NCBI GenBank assembly: GCA_947499735.1
Contig: CANMPP010000005.1
Location: 151,389 to 215,388 of the forward strand
Length of the DNA: 64,000 bases
Origin: an uncultured Pelagimonas sp.
Lineage (GTDB): Bacteria > Pseudomonadota > Alphaproteobacteria > Rhodobacterales > Rhodobacteraceae
Direction: 5' to 3'
The notes below the pieces were generated by a model that was not told the DNA's origin, made no database searches, and worked only from the letters and a program-made list of their open reading frames with translations. Each line of letters begins with the position of its first letter. Position 1 is the stretch's first letter. This document shows positions 35,571 to 45,245 of the stretch, piece by piece. The position numbers and the translations under genes are program-made.

Positions 35571-38414
35571 ATGCCCTATGCACCGACACCTTATGCGCCC
35601 TACGACTTTGCCAATCGCCGCCATATTGGCCCCTCTCCAAGTGAGATGGGGGATATGTTGAAAACGATTGGTGTGGAAAATCTGGGGGAACTGATTGACC
35701 AGACGGTTCCCGCAGATATCCGTCAGACCGAGGCATTGGATTTTCCCACGGCGCTGACCGAGCGCGGGGTCTTGCATAAGATGCGCGAAGTTGCGGGCAA
35801 AAATCAGGTTCTGACATCGCTGATCGGCATGGGCTATTACGGGACGATCACGCCCCCTGCGATCCAGCGCAATATTCTAGAGAACCCGGCGTGGTACACG
35901 GCCTATACCCCCTATCAACCTGAAATCAGTCAGGGGCGGCTTGAGGCGCTGTTGAACTACCAAACGATGGTATGTGATCTGACGGGGCTAGAGATCGCCA
36001 ATGCTTCATTGCTGGATGAAGCCACCGCCTGTGCCGAGGCGATGACCATGGCGCAAAGAGTTGCGAAATCGAAAGCCAAAGCATTTTTTGTCGATGAAAA
36101 TTGCCATCCTCAGAATATTGCTGTGATCAAGACCCGGGCCGAGCCGTTGGGCATCGATGTGATCGTTGGCGCGCCGGATACATTGGATGCGACCGCTGTC
36201 TATGGCGCGATCTTCCAATATCCCGGCACCCATGGCGCAGTGATGGATTTCACCCCTCAAATTGAGGAGCTGCATGCCAATAAGGGTGTTGCCATTATGG
36301 CGGCGGATCTGATGGCGCTTTGTGTCTTAAAAGAACCCGGTGCGATGGGGGCTGATATCGCTGTTGGTTCGTCTCAGCGCTTTGGGGTTCCTTTGGGATA
36401 TGGCGGGCCGCATGCGGCCTATATGGCCTGTCGAGAGGCGCATAAACGTTCGATGCCGGGTCGCATCGTTGGCGTATCGATCGACAGTTTGGGAAACCGC
36501 GCCTATCGTTTGGCATTGCAAACCCGCGAACAGCATATTCGCCGCGAAAAGGCGACATCCAATGTCTGTACGGCGCAGGCGCTGTTGGCTGTGATGGCTG
36601 GGTTTTATGCGGTGTTTCATGGGCCCGATGGGCTGCGCGCGATTGCGCAAAAAATCCATTTGAAAGCAGCCCGTATTGCAGATGCGTTAGAGGCAGCAGG
36701 CTTTGAAATAAAATCGAAGACCTTCTTTGATACGATCACAGTCGATGTTGGTCTGTTGCAAAAAGGCGTGCTGCAAGCGGCCGTGAAAGAAGGTGTGAAC
36801 CTGCGTCCTGTGGGTAAAACGCAGGTCGGCATCGCGCTGGACGAAGTAGCGCGAGACAAAGATCTGGCCGCGGTGTTGCGCGCCTTTGGCATTGAAGATC
36901 TGCCAGATGAGGCAGCATACCGCCTGCCAGATGATATGCTGCGCGAAAGCAGCTATTTGCAGCATGACGTATTCCACATGAACCGGGCCGAGACAGAGAT
37001 GATGCGCTACATGCGCCGTCTGGCGGATCGTGATCTGGCGCTGGATCGCGCAATGATCCCACTGGGGTCTTGCACGATGAAGCTGAACGCAGCGGTCGAA
37101 ATGATGCCTGTGTCTTGGCCTGAATTTTCCGACATCCATCCCTATGTCCCTGCCAATCAGGCGCAAGGTTATGCGCAGATGATTGAAGATCTGTCGCAAA
37201 AACTGTGTGACATTACCGGCTATGATGGCCTGTCTATGATGCCAAACTCTGGGGCGCAGGGTGAATATGCTGGCCTGTTGACCATTCGCGATTGGCATAA
37301 ATTCAAAGGGCAGGGCGCGCGCAATATTTGCCTTATCCCGGTCAATGCACATGGCACAAACCCAGCCTCGGCCCAAATGGTGGGCTGGAAGGTTGTTCCG
37401 GTGAAGTGCGACGATTCTGGGTCCATTGATATCGCAGATTTCCGTGCGAAGGCTGAAAAACATTCCGACGCTTTGGCGGCCTGCATGATCACCTATCCCT
37501 CAACCCACGGTGTGTTTGAGGAAACGGTGAAAGAGGTCTGCCAGATCACCCATGATCATGGCGGTCAGGTCTATATCGATGGGGCCAATATGAACGCCAT
37601 GGTCGGCCTGTCCCGTCCCGGCGATCTGGGTGGGGATGTCAGCCATTTGAACCTGCACAAGACGTTCTGCATTCCACATGGCGGCGGTGGTCCCGGCATG
37701 GGCCCAATCGGGGTTAAGGCGCATTTGGTCCCGCATCTGCCAAGTGATCCATTAACGGGCGAGGGGCCAGGGCCGGTTTCTGCAGCACCTTTTGGGTCGC
37801 CTTCAATCCTGCCGATTTCCTGGGCTTATGTGCTGATGATGGGGGATGAGGGCCTGACGCAGGCCACACGTGTTGCCATCCTATCAGCCAATTATATCGC
37901 TGCGCGCTTGGAGGGGTCTTTTGACATCCTCTACAAAGGCGGGACCGGGCGGATCGCGCATGAATGCATCATTGACACCCGTCCGTTTGAAAAATCGGCA
38001 GGCATTACCGTGGAAGATATTGCCAAACGGTTGATCGATAGCGGTTTCCACGCACCAACCATGAGCTGGCCCGTGGCAGGTACCTTGATGATCGAACCGA
38101 CGGAATCGGAAACCAAGGCTGAATTGGACAGGTTCTGTGACGCGATGTTGTCAATCCGGGATGAAATTCGCGCAATCGAAGAGGGGCGCATGGATGCGCA
38201 AAACAACGCGTTGAAAAATGCCCCTCATACGATGGAGGATTTGGTGCGTGACTGGGACCGCCCCTATAGTCGTGAGCAAGGGTGTTTCCCACCTGGTGCA
38301 TTCCGCGTTGATAAATATTGGCCCCCGGTGAACCGCGTGGACAATGCGTGGGGGGATCGTAACCTAACCTGCACCTGCCCGCCCATGTCGGATTATGCGG
38401 ACGCGGCGGAATAA
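35571..38414 (+). CDS. gcvP: Glycine dehydrogenase (decarboxylating), P protein
   Basis: PLP enzyme of 947 residues, the single-chain form of the P protein, which decarboxylates glycine and loads the remaining aminomethyl group on GcvH. The PLP-binding Lys697 is in [15 protein letters not shown], followed by the glycine-rich loop. N-terminal RRHIGPS and [20 protein letters not shown] (partly cited) are also typical. The ATG at 35571 has GAAGG 9 nt upstream; another ATG 9 nt before it would abut that site. Last gene of the riboswitch-controlled operon. No lpd gene for the L protein is present. Confidence 0.96.
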   Translation: MPYAPTPYAPYDFANRRHIGPSPSEMGDMLKTIGVENLGELIDQTVPADIRQTEALDFPTALTERGVLHKMREVAGKNQVLTSLIGMGYYGTITPPAIQRNILENPAWYTAYTPYQPEISQGRLEALLNYQTMVCDLTGLEIANASLLDEATACAEAMTMAQRVAKSKAKAFFVDENCHPQNIAVIKTRAEPLGIDVIVGAPDTLDATAVYGAIFQYPGTHGAVMDFTPQIEELHANKGVAIMAADLMALCVLKEPGAMGADIAVGSSQRFGVPLGYGGPHAAYMACREAHKRSMPGRIVGVSIDSLGNRAYRLALQTREQHIRREKATSNVCTAQALLAVMAGFYAVFHGPDGLRAIAQKIHLKAARIADALEAAGFEIKSKTFFDTITVDVGLLQKGVLQAAVKEGVNLRPVGKTQVGIALDEVARDKDLAAVLRAFGIEDLPDEAAYRLPDDMLRESSYLQHDVFHMNRAETEMMRYMRRLADRDLALDRAMIPLGSCTMKLNAAVEMMPVSWPEFSDIHPYVPANQAQGYAQMIEDLSQKLCDITGYDGLSMMPNSGAQGEYAGLLTIRDWHKFKGQGARNICLIPVNAHGTNPASAQMVGWKVVPVKCDDSGSIDIADFRAKAEKHSDALAACMITYPSTHGVFEETVKEVCQITHDHGGQVYIDGANMNAMVGLSRPGDLGGDVSHLNLHKTFCIPHGGGGPGMGPIGVKAHLVPHLPSDPLTGEGPGPVSAAPFGSPSILPISWAYVLMMGDEGLTQATRVAILSANYIAARLEGSFDILYKGGTGRIAHECIIDTRPFEKSAGITVEDIAKRLIDSGFHAPTMSWPVAGTLMIEPTESETKAELDRFCDAMLSIRDEIRAIEEGRMDAQNNALKNAPHTMEDLVRDWDRPYSREQGCFPPGAFRVDKYWPPVNRVDNAWGDRNLTCTCPPMSDYADAAE

Positions 38415-38429
38415 GGCCGATTTCACATG

Positions 38430-38460
38430 CCTTGGGAGGTTTTGAAAAAATTTCCCAAGG
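38430..38460 (+). terminator. Stem-loop ending the gcv operon
   Basis: Perfect arms CCTTGGGA / TCCCAAGG with a T/A-rich loop, 16 nt after the gcvP stop. It lacks a trailing U-run, so it may be an mRNA end-protecting structure rather than a complete terminator. Confidence 0.45.
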
Positions 38461-38512
38461 AAACGCGGCGGGGATCCGTCTATCTATTGAAACAACATCA
38501 ATAGGAGATGGC

Positions 38513-39229
38513 ATGACACGTCTTACCTTTCTTTCTCGCTACGCAATCGCCGGTCTTTTGGCGGCTTGCTCTTCCATTTCCTTTGCGACGGCAGAAACGT
38601 CAGTGCCGCATATGACTTTGTCTGCGACAGGCACGGCTTCGGGCGTTCCCAACATGGCTGTGGTGACTGTCGGCGTTGAAAACACCGGAAAAGACGCGGC
38701 AGAGGCGATGGGGCAGAATGCGGCACAGATGCAGTCTGTGTTTGATGCCCTGGCTGCCTTGGGCATTGCGGAGGGTGACATATCCACCTCTGGCCTGTCT
38801 TTGATTCCGCGTCACGATTCCTATGAACGTGACAAAACGCCAGAAATTTCGGGTTATGTGGTGCGAAATCAGATCGCGGTGACCACTTATGATGTGGGTG
38901 GCGTTGGGGACGTTTTGGATCAGATGATCCAGGCGGGTGCCAATTCGGTTCAATCCGTGCGCTTTGATATAAAAGATAAATCCAGCCTAGAAAGCAGTGC
39001 CCGTCAGGATGCGGCAGCGCAGGTGCAAGTGATTGCGCAGGATTATGCGGCGGCCCTAGGCACCGATATTGTCGGGATCTTATCGATTACACAAAACGCC
39101 CAATTTCCTGCACCTCAGATGATGATGCGTGGGGCGGCAATGGAATCTTCGGTTCCTGTTGCAGCAGGTGATGTCGATGTTTCGGTTACATTAAACGTGA
39201 CTTATGAAATCACCGGCGCTGGGCAATAA
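38513..39229 (+). CDS. SIMPL-domain (DUF541, YggE-like) exported protein
   Basis: Envelope protein of 238 residues. The signal region ends either in a lipobox-like LAAC at about residues 17-20 or, for signal peptidase I, after FATA; I cannot decide between a lipoprotein and a soluble periplasmic protein. The mature domain shows the SIMPL/DUF541 pattern: MTLSATGTASGVPNMAVVTVGV, YVVRNQIAVTT and the GANSVQSVRFDIKD segment (partly cited). E. coli YggE is linked to oxidative stress, but the mechanism is unknown. AGGAG stands 6 nt before the ATG. The next gene is convergent, 3 nt away. Confidence 0.85.
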   Translation: MTRLTFLSRYAIAGLLAACSSISFATAETSVPHMTLSATGTASGVPNMAVVTVGVENTGKDAAEAMGQNAAQMQSVFDALAALGIAEGDISTSGLSLIPRHDSYERDKTPEISGYVVRNQIAVTTYDVGGVGDVLDQMIQAGANSVQSVRFDIKDKSSLESSARQDAAAQVQVIAQDYAAALGTDIVGILSITQNAQFPAPQMMMRGAAMESSVPVAAGDVDVSVTLNVTYEITGAGQ

Positions 39230-39232
39230 GGC

Positions 39233-39985
39233 CTAGATGGCATCATCAGGTGCAGAATAGGGCGTGGTTTGTGCCATGCCCTCTGGGGTGAGGTCTGACA
39301 TCATCAGCACTTTGCGGGATTCGGATGCGAATTCCCTGCGCAAAATCACCAACAATGTGAAGATCACGGTGGCGATCAAAGCATATGGCCCAATCAGCCA
39401 CGCCGCAGAGGCAATGCCGAAATAGACGGATCGCAGTCCGCGATTGTAGGATCGCGCAGCGGTCACGTTGATTTCGCCAGCCTTATTGGCAATGCCCAAC
39501 GCTTTTGGATGGCCTGGTTCCTGCGGGACTGCGGCCATCAAAACAGCGCAATAGCCAAACAGGCGATGGGACCAGACGAATTTCAAGAATGCGTTGGTGG
39601 CAAAGGCCACCATGACGATCAATTTGACTTCCCAGACGAAAACCGGCGCGTTGCTTTGGGTCAGATCCGCAGCCACGCCTTGAATTTGATCTGCATTGCC
39701 CAGCAAAGCAAACCCGCCACCAATGGCCAGCATTGTGCCAGATGCAAAAAATGCTGTTCCTTGGCGCAGGTTGTTTACGATCTGACTGTCAAAAATGCGG
39801 TTTTGGCGCTTTGTCAGTTCGACCATCCAAGCTTTGCGGTAATCCGCCATCATCGTACCCACAGAGATACGCCATTTGGGTGGATTTTCCACAAGCCAGC
39901 TGCAGAACATCCAAATGCCAAACAGCATAATGACCGCGATGTAGTCTACAGGTGAAAACAAGGATAGGCTTTCGATCAGTGCCAT
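39233..39985 (-). CDS. DUF599 membrane protein
   Basis: Inner-membrane protein of 250 residues with about four or five hydrophobic segments. The DUF599 form is seen in RKAWMVELTKRQNRIFDSQIV (cited in part), the FFASGTMLAIGG helix and a late FLKFVWSHRLFGYC. Function is unknown. GGAGG stands 4 nt before the ATG. It follows the CopD/HemJ-like gene by 9 nt, so the two form an operon. Confidence 0.85.
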   Translation of the reverse strand: MALIESLSLFSPVDYIAVIMLFGIWMFCSWLVENPPKWRISVGTMMADYRKAWMVELTKRQNRIFDSQIVNNLRQGTAFFASGTMLAIGGGFALLGNADQIQGVAADLTQSNAPVFVWEVKLIVMVAFATNAFLKFVWSHRLFGYCAVLMAAVPQEPGHPKALGIANKAGEINVTAARSYNRGLRSVYFGIASAAWLIGPYALIATVIFTLLVILRREFASESRKVLMMSDLTPEGMAQTTPYSAPDDAI

Positions 39986-39994
39986 ATTGCCTCC

Positions 39995-40408
39995 TTAGAA
40001 CGGTTTGGCCACCACGGCCCATAAGATGACCAAAGTCACGATAACACCGGATTCATTGTAGATCCGCATGAACTTATCTGAATAGCGAAAGATGCCACGT
40101 TTTGCATCCGCAACCATACGGCCCGTCCAGATATATTGTGCGGCCAAGACGGCGACGAACAACAATTTCAGATGCAGCCAAGGGGGAAAGCCCCATAGGC
40201 CAAAAGCCAGCCAAAACCCGCATATCACGGCGATTAAAGCCAGCCCGCTGGAAAATCGATATAGGCGAAAGGTAAGGTCAGCCAGGGGACCGAATTCGCC
40301 CAGACGGTCCCATTCGCGTCTGCAATAGATTAGGGCGCGCGGCACTGCAAAAACCGATGTCATCCAGCCCATAACGGCCAGCAAATGTATGATTTTGACC
40401 CATGTCAT
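39995..40408 (-). CDS. CopD/HemJ-like four-helix membrane protein
   Basis: Small inner-membrane protein of 137 residues with four helices. TWVKIIHLLAVMGWM with His8, the FRLYR loop and the C-terminal MRIYNES...VVAKPF resemble HemJ, the protoporphyrinogen IX oxidase of many alphaproteobacteria, and the wider CopD family. Rhodobacterales can carry more than one such paralogue, so the enzyme activity is uncertain. AGG 8 nt before the ATG at 40408 supports that start over a GTG three codons earlier. It diverges from glcD over a palindromic operator. Confidence 0.65.
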   Translation of the reverse strand: MTWVKIIHLLAVMGWMTSVFAVPRALIYCRREWDRLGEFGPLADLTFRLYRFSSGLALIAVICGFWLAFGLWGFPPWLHLKLLFVAVLAAQYIWTGRMVADAKRGIFRYSDKFMRIYNESGVIVTLVILWAVVAKPF

Positions 40409-40490
40409 AAAAGTCACCTGCCTGTTTGTGGGGTATTTCGCAAGGGATCTTTGTGGGCAAGTCGGTTGTCAAACCGTCGCACACTGTGTA

Positions 40491-40511
40491 TTGGTAATAT
40501 TAAATTACCAA
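40491..40511. promoter_or_regulatory. Candidate GntR-family (GlcC/LldR/PdhR-like) operator of glcDEF
   Basis: A perfect inverted repeat, TTGGTAAT-N5-ATTACCAA, 31 nt before the glcD ATG in the divergent space with the CopD-like gene. The TGGT...ACCA core is the hallmark of FadR-subfamily GntR regulators, which control glycolate, lactate and pyruvate genes. No such regulator gene lies in the window. Confidence 0.65.
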
Positions 40512-40541
40512 TTGCTGGAATTGGCTGAGGGAGGGCGCAAT

Positions 40542-41981
40542 ATGGAAATGCCAGTACCGGATAAAGGGGTCTTATCCCGCAAAGCACAGATCGTGGCACG
40601 GTTGCGGACTGCGTTGCCCGCAGATGCGGTTATCGATGCCACTGCCGAAACGCTGGCCTACGAATGCGATGCTTTGACCGCCTATCGCTGCCCGCCCATG
40701 GCCGTTGTTTTGCCGCGCACCACGCAAGAGGTCTCTGCGGCGTTATCCATATGCCATGAAGAAGAGGTTCCGGTCGTGCCGCGGGCCTCTGGCACGTCCT
40801 TATCTGGCGGGGCCTTGCCGACAGCAGATTGTGTGATCCTAGGGACATCGCGCCTGACGGATGTGTTGGAAACAGATTATGATAACCGCTTCATTCGCGT
40901 GCAAACTGGGCGGACAAATTTGTCTGTTTCCGGTGCGGTTGAAGAAAACGATTTCTTCTATGCCCCAGATCCATCATCACAACTGGCCTGTGCGATTGCT
41001 GGAAATATCGCCATGAATTCTGGCGGGGCTCATTGTCTGAAATATGGCGTGACCACCAATAATCTGATGGGCGTGACGTTGGTTTTGATGGATGGCACGG
41101 TTGTGGAACTGGGTGGTGCGCATTTGGATGCGGGCGGTTTGGATCTGCTTGGCGTGATTTGTGGATCTGAGGGCCAGTTGGGTGTCGTAACCGAGGCGAC
41201 ATTGCGTATTCTGCGCAAACCAGAAGGCGCGCGTCCGATTCTGATGGGGTTTGACAGCAATGAAATTGCCGGGGCCTGTGTGGCGGATATCATCAAGGCG
41301 GGCATTATGCCTGTTGCGATTGAATTCATGGACCGTCCCATTCTGGAATTGGTCGAAGATTTTGCCAAAGCTGGTTACCCCGATTGCGAAGCGTTGCTGA
41401 TCGTTGAAGTCGAAGGATCAGACGATGAATGTGATGCCCAATTGGCCCGTATCAAAGATATTGCCAATCGTCATAATCCGGTCGAACTGCGCGAGGCTGC
41501 GGATGAAGATCAGGCAGCCCGGATTTGGCTGGGCCGCAAATCTGCATTTGGCGCCGTTGGACGCGTGGCCGATTATATCTGTCTTGATGGCACGATCCCG
41601 ATTGCGGAATTGCCCAATGTTCTGACCGGTATGCGCAGCCTTTCGGAGAAATATGGATTGAAGGTCGGCAATGTGTTTCATGCAGGGGATGGTAATCTGC
41701 ACCCGTTGATCATGTTTGATGCCAATAAACCCGGAGATTTGGAGCTTTGCGAAGCCATGGGTGCGGATATTCTGCGTCTATGTGTCGACTTGGGGGGCTG
41801 CCTGTCTGGGGAACACGGCGTGGGCGTGGAAAAGCGTGACTTGATGCTGGATCAATTCACGCATGACGATCTAGAGGCGCAGATGCAGGTCAAAGACGTG
41901 TTTGACCCGAAATGGCTGCTGAATCCGGCCAAGGTCTTTCCCTTGTCCCTAACGTTATCAAGGCGGGAGGCGCGGCAATGA
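40542..41981 (+). CDS. glcD: Glycolate oxidase FAD subunit GlcD
   Basis: FAD-linked oxidase of 479 residues that oxidises glycolate to glyoxylate with GlcE and GlcF at the membrane. The FAD-binding domain has VPRASGTSLSGGALP, IAMNSGGAHCLKYG and GSEGQLGVVTEATL; the cap ends with GGCLSGEHGVGVEKR. The ATG at 40542 with GAGGGAGG upstream gives the family N-terminus; an earlier in-frame start at 40389 crosses the promoter region and is rejected. Its stop overlaps glcE as ATGA. Glyoxylate from this enzyme can be converted to glycine, the substrate of the neighbouring gcv operon. Confidence 0.95.
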   Translation: MEMPVPDKGVLSRKAQIVARLRTALPADAVIDATAETLAYECDALTAYRCPPMAVVLPRTTQEVSAALSICHEEEVPVVPRASGTSLSGGALPTADCVILGTSRLTDVLETDYDNRFIRVQTGRTNLSVSGAVEENDFFYAPDPSSQLACAIAGNIAMNSGGAHCLKYGVTTNNLMGVTLVLMDGTVVELGGAHLDAGGLDLLGVICGSEGQLGVVTEATLRILRKPEGARPILMGFDSNEIAGACVADIIKAGIMPVAIEFMDRPILELVEDFAKAGYPDCEALLIVEVEGSDDECDAQLARIKDIANRHNPVELREAADEDQAARIWLGRKSAFGAVGRVADYICLDGTIPIAELPNVLTGMRSLSEKYGLKVGNVFHAGDGNLHPLIMFDANKPGDLELCEAMGADILRLCVDLGGCLSGEHGVGVEKRDLMLDQFTHDDLEAQMQVKDVFDPKWLLNPAKVFPLSLTLSRREARQ

Positions 41982-43069
41982 AACCAACCACAGAACAAGA
42001 ACTGTCTGACGCAATTGCCAGCGCAAATGCCCCTCTAGCTATCAGAGGCGGTGGGACACACCCCGGTCATGTGACCGGGGATGTGTTGGACACAACGGGT
42101 TTGCAGGGCATTTCACTATATGAACCCGGTGCGTTGACCATGATTGTTCAGGCGGGCACGCGTTTGTCGGAAATTCAGGCTGCTTTGGATAGCGAAAATC
42201 AGGATCTGGCGTTTGAACCCGAATTTTGGCCAGCTGCAATTGGTGACAGCACGATCGGTGGGATTGTGGCGGGCAATATTTCCGGTCCACGCCGCATTCA
42301 GGCCGGTGCGTGTCGGGATGCATTGCTGGGGCTGCGTTTTGTCGATGGGAGCGGAACCGTTTTGAAAAATGGTGGTCGGGTCATGAAGAACGTGACCGGT
42401 TACGATTTGGTGCGTTTGCTTGCCGGCAGCTGGGGGCGGCTTGGTGTGATCAGTGAAGTGGCTCTGAAAGTACGTCCTCGTCCCGAGGCGCAGGCGACTG
42501 TGATCTTGAATGGTCTGAGTGATACGGATGCGGTCAAAAATATGTCCATTGCATTGGGGTCTCCCTATGAAATCACCGGCGCGGCCCACAGCCCTCAAAA
42601 TTCTGCATCACAGGCGCAGACTTATCTACGGATTGAGGGCTTTGAAAAGTCTGTAGAATATCGTATTTCCGAGCTGTCAAAGCTGTTTTCCAAGATTGAT
42701 ACGAAATTGGTAACAGATGCCACGCGATCCGAAATGATATGGGCCAATATCGGGTGTGGAGGCGATTTCGCGAAGGATTCAGGCGCCCTATGGCGGATTT
42801 CGTGTAAGCCAAGTGATGCCGCTGAGCTGGTTGCGCGTCTTGATCCCGATGTGGTGCAATATGATTGGGGTGGCGGGCTAATCTGGGTTGTTTTGCCCAG
42901 CGATGTAGATGCCCGCGCGCGATTGGGCGCGTTTGATGGGCATGCCACGCTGATACGCGGTGCAGATTTTCCAATGCGGCACCCTGAAACTGGCCCACTG
43001 GCGCGATTGACGGCGGCAGTGACGGCCAAATTCGATCCGCGTGGCGTTTTGAACAAAGGGGATGCGTAA
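41978..43069 (+). CDS. glcE: Glycolate oxidase subunit GlcE
   Basis: FAD-binding subunit of 363 residues, related to GlcD but shorter. The N-terminal IRGGGTHPGH replaces the usual nucleotide-binding loop, and GGIVAGNISGPRRIQAGACRD (partly cited) and KNVTGYDLVRLLAGSWGRLGVI follow the family pattern. The ATG at 41978 overlaps glcD (ATGA) and has GGGAGG 7 nt upstream. Its TAA overlaps glcF by one nucleotide, so all three subunits are translationally coupled. Confidence 0.94.
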   Translation: MKPTTEQELSDAIASANAPLAIRGGGTHPGHVTGDVLDTTGLQGISLYEPGALTMIVQAGTRLSEIQAALDSENQDLAFEPEFWPAAIGDSTIGGIVAGNISGPRRIQAGACRDALLGLRFVDGSGTVLKNGGRVMKNVTGYDLVRLLAGSWGRLGVISEVALKVRPRPEAQATVILNGLSDTDAVKNMSIALGSPYEITGAAHSPQNSASQAQTYLRIEGFEKSVEYRISELSKLFSKIDTKLVTDATRSEMIWANIGCGGDFAKDSGALWRISCKPSDAAELVARLDPDVVQYDWGGGLIWVVLPSDVDARARLGAFDGHATLIRGADFPMRHPETGPLARLTAAVTAKFDPRGVLNKGDA

Positions 43070-44361
43070 TGCAGACATCGTTTCGACCTGAAGATCTCCG
43101 CAAACCCGCGATGGAGCGATCCAACGAAATCTTACGCACCTGTGTGCATTGCGGGTTTTGCACCGCGACATGTCCAACCTATCAAGTGCTGGGCGATGAG
43201 CTCGACAGCCCGCGGGGCCGAATCTATCTGATCAAAGATATGTTGGAAAACCAGCGCAAGCCTGATGCGAAAGTGGTCAAACATATCGATCGCTGTTTGT
43301 CCTGCCTGTCCTGTATGACAACCTGTCCGTCTGGGGTGCATTACATGCATCTTATAGACCATGCGCGCGCTTATATTGAAGAAAACCACAAGCGCCCCTT
43401 TATGGATCGTGCATTACGTTGGACTTTGGCGCAAATCCTGCCCTATCCAATGCGGTTTCGCATCGCCTTGTTGGGGGCAAAAATCGCCCGTCCTTTCGCT
43501 CGGCTGATCCCTGATGCGAGATTGCGGGCGATGATCAATATGGCACCGAAGCACGTACCGTCTGTGTCACGCAATGACGATCCGCAAAGTTTTCCTGCGA
43601 TGGACGCGCCTAAAATGCGTGTCGCTTTGATGACCGGATGTGCCCAAAAGGCGCTGAACACTGATATCAATGATGCCACGATCCGTTTGTTGACGCGATT
43701 GGGCTGCGAAGTGGTGGTCGCCAAAGGTGCCGGATGTTGTGGTGCGTTAACCCACCATATGGGCAAAGAGGCGCAGAGCCATAGTTTCGCCGCAGCAAAT
43801 ATTACTGCCTGGATGGCAGAAAAGCGGGACCATGGTTTGGATGCGATTGTGATCAATACATCAGGCTGTGGCACGACGGTCAAAGACTATGGCCACATGT
43901 TCAAAGACGGCGATCTAAAGGAAGATGCCGCAGAAATCGCAGGGCTTGCGATGGATGTCAGCGAATTACTGGCCAAACTGGACATACCCAAAGGTGCGTC
44001 AAAAGATTTGAAAGTTGCCTATCATGCTGCGTGTTCGCTGCAGCATGGTCAGCAGGTCAAGGCCGCGCCTAAGACACTTTTGAAAAAGGTTGGGTTTCAG
44101 GTTGTCGAGCCAGCGAATGGTCATGTGTGCTGTGGATCGGCAGGAACCTATAATTTGTTGCAGCCCGAGATTTCGCAGGATTTGAAGCGTCGCAAAGTTG
44201 ATAGCTTGGAACAAAAATCTCCCGATATTATCGCGGCCGGAAATATTGGCTGCATGATGCAAATCGGGTCAGGCACCAAGGTGCCAATCGTGCATACGGT
44301 TGAATTGTTAGACTGGGCGACTGGCGGCCCTCGGCCAAGGAATTTGGACGCACTTCCTTAA
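43069..44361 (+). CDS. glcF: Glycolate oxidase iron-sulfur subunit GlcF
   Basis: Iron-sulfur protein of 430 residues that passes electrons from GlcDE toward the quinone pool. Two 4Fe-4S sites are complete: Cys25, 28, 31 and 35 (CVHCGFCTATCP), and Cys76, 79, 82 and 86 (CLSCLSCMTTCP). Two CCG domains follow (GAGCCGAL and HVCCGSAGTYN). It starts at the last nucleotide of glcE and ends the operon; a protease gene follows 104 nt later. Confidence 0.95.
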   Translation: MQTSFRPEDLRKPAMERSNEILRTCVHCGFCTATCPTYQVLGDELDSPRGRIYLIKDMLENQRKPDAKVVKHIDRCLSCLSCMTTCPSGVHYMHLIDHARAYIEENHKRPFMDRALRWTLAQILPYPMRFRIALLGAKIARPFARLIPDARLRAMINMAPKHVPSVSRNDDPQSFPAMDAPKMRVALMTGCAQKALNTDINDATIRLLTRLGCEVVVAKGAGCCGALTHHMGKEAQSHSFAAANITAWMAEKRDHGLDAIVINTSGCGTTVKDYGHMFKDGDLKEDAAEIAGLAMDVSELLAKLDIPKGASKDLKVAYHAACSLQHGQQVKAAPKTLLKKVGFQVVEPANGHVCCGSAGTYNLLQPEISQDLKRRKVDSLEQKSPDIIAAGNIGCMMQIGSGTKVPIVHTVELLDWATGGPRPRNLDALP

Positions 44362-44465
44362 AATTGGGAATTATTCTACAACCTTGCGTAAAGGTATCTA
44401 GGGTTAAATGGCGCGAACCGTGTCATAATCCTTTGTTACGATCATTCCTTATTCGGATGGACTTT

Positions 44466-45245
44466 ATGCGCCTATTGTCACTCATATCTGCTCTGTTTCT
44501 GGCCACAGGCCTGAACGCACAAGGGTTGGAATCGCTAGACAGTTTGGCATCCGGAAAACACTGGGATGCTGTGGGTCGTTTGGAATTTTCCAATAATTCC
44601 TTTTGTACAGGGGCGTTGATATCGCCGTGGTTGGTTTTGACTGCTGCGCATTGCGTGTTTGACGCTGATTCCGGCGCGAAAATTGATGCGTCTGGCATTC
44701 AATTTCGGGCTGGTTGGCGAAATGGGCGGGCATCTGCCTATCGTACCGTTCGTCAGGTGACGGCACATCCAGATTTTGATTTTCACGCCCACAATGATGT
44801 GGAACGTGTTCCTGTAGATATCGCTTTGATCGAGCTACACCATCCGATCCGATCCGTTATGGTTCAGCCGTTTGATACCGGAAAGGTACCCGGCCGCGGG
44901 GATGATGTCAGTGTGGTTTCCTATGCACATGATCGCGCCGAAGCGCCGTCATTACAGCGATCTTGTGATGTTTTAGGGCGCCAAGATGGGATCATAATTA
45001 TGACATGCGACGCGGATTTCGGGGCGTCTGGGTCGCCTGTGTTTCAAATCGGTCCCGATGGTATCCCTAAAATCACATCTGTAATTTCCGCAAAAGCAAC
45101 CGCAAATGGCGTTCCTGTTTCCTTGGCGGCGCCGATTCAAGGGCGTTTGCAGGAATTGCAGGCCCTGACAGACAGCGCGCCAGGTTTGATTGGGCATAAG
45201 TCCACAACCCGCAAGTCAACCGGCGCAAAATTTATAACCCCATGA
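44466..45245 (+). CDS. Exported trypsin-like serine protease (first of a tandem pair)
   Basis: S1-family protease of 259 residues with a signal peptide cleaved near GLNA (about residue 18), so it is periplasmic or secreted. The triad is His62 in VLTAAHC, Asp118 in VDIALIEL and Ser188 in GASGSPV; the last differs from the canonical GDSGGP. Four Cys in the mature part allow two disulfides. ATG at 44466 (GGA 8 nt upstream) is preferred; an ATG three codons before it is possible. The stop overlaps the next protease gene (ATGA). The basic C-terminal tail (HKSTTRKSTGAKF) is unusual. Confidence 0.82.
   Translation: MRLLSLISALFLATGLNAQGLESLDSLASGKHWDAVGRLEFSNNSFCTGALISPWLVLTAAHCVFDADSGAKIDASGIQFRAGWRNGRASAYRTVRQVTAHPDFDFHAHNDVERVPVDIALIELHHPIRSVMVQPFDTGKVPGRGDDVSVVSYAHDRAEAPSLQRSCDVLGRQDGIIIMTCDADFGASGSPVFQIGPDGIPKITSVISAKATANGVPVSLAAPIQGRLQELQALTDSAPGLIGHKSTTRKSTGAKFITP

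Noticed and set aside
36687..37463. 258-codon minus-strand frame opposite gcvP
   Set aside because: Antisense to highly conserved GcvP, with no recognisable motif or ribosome site.
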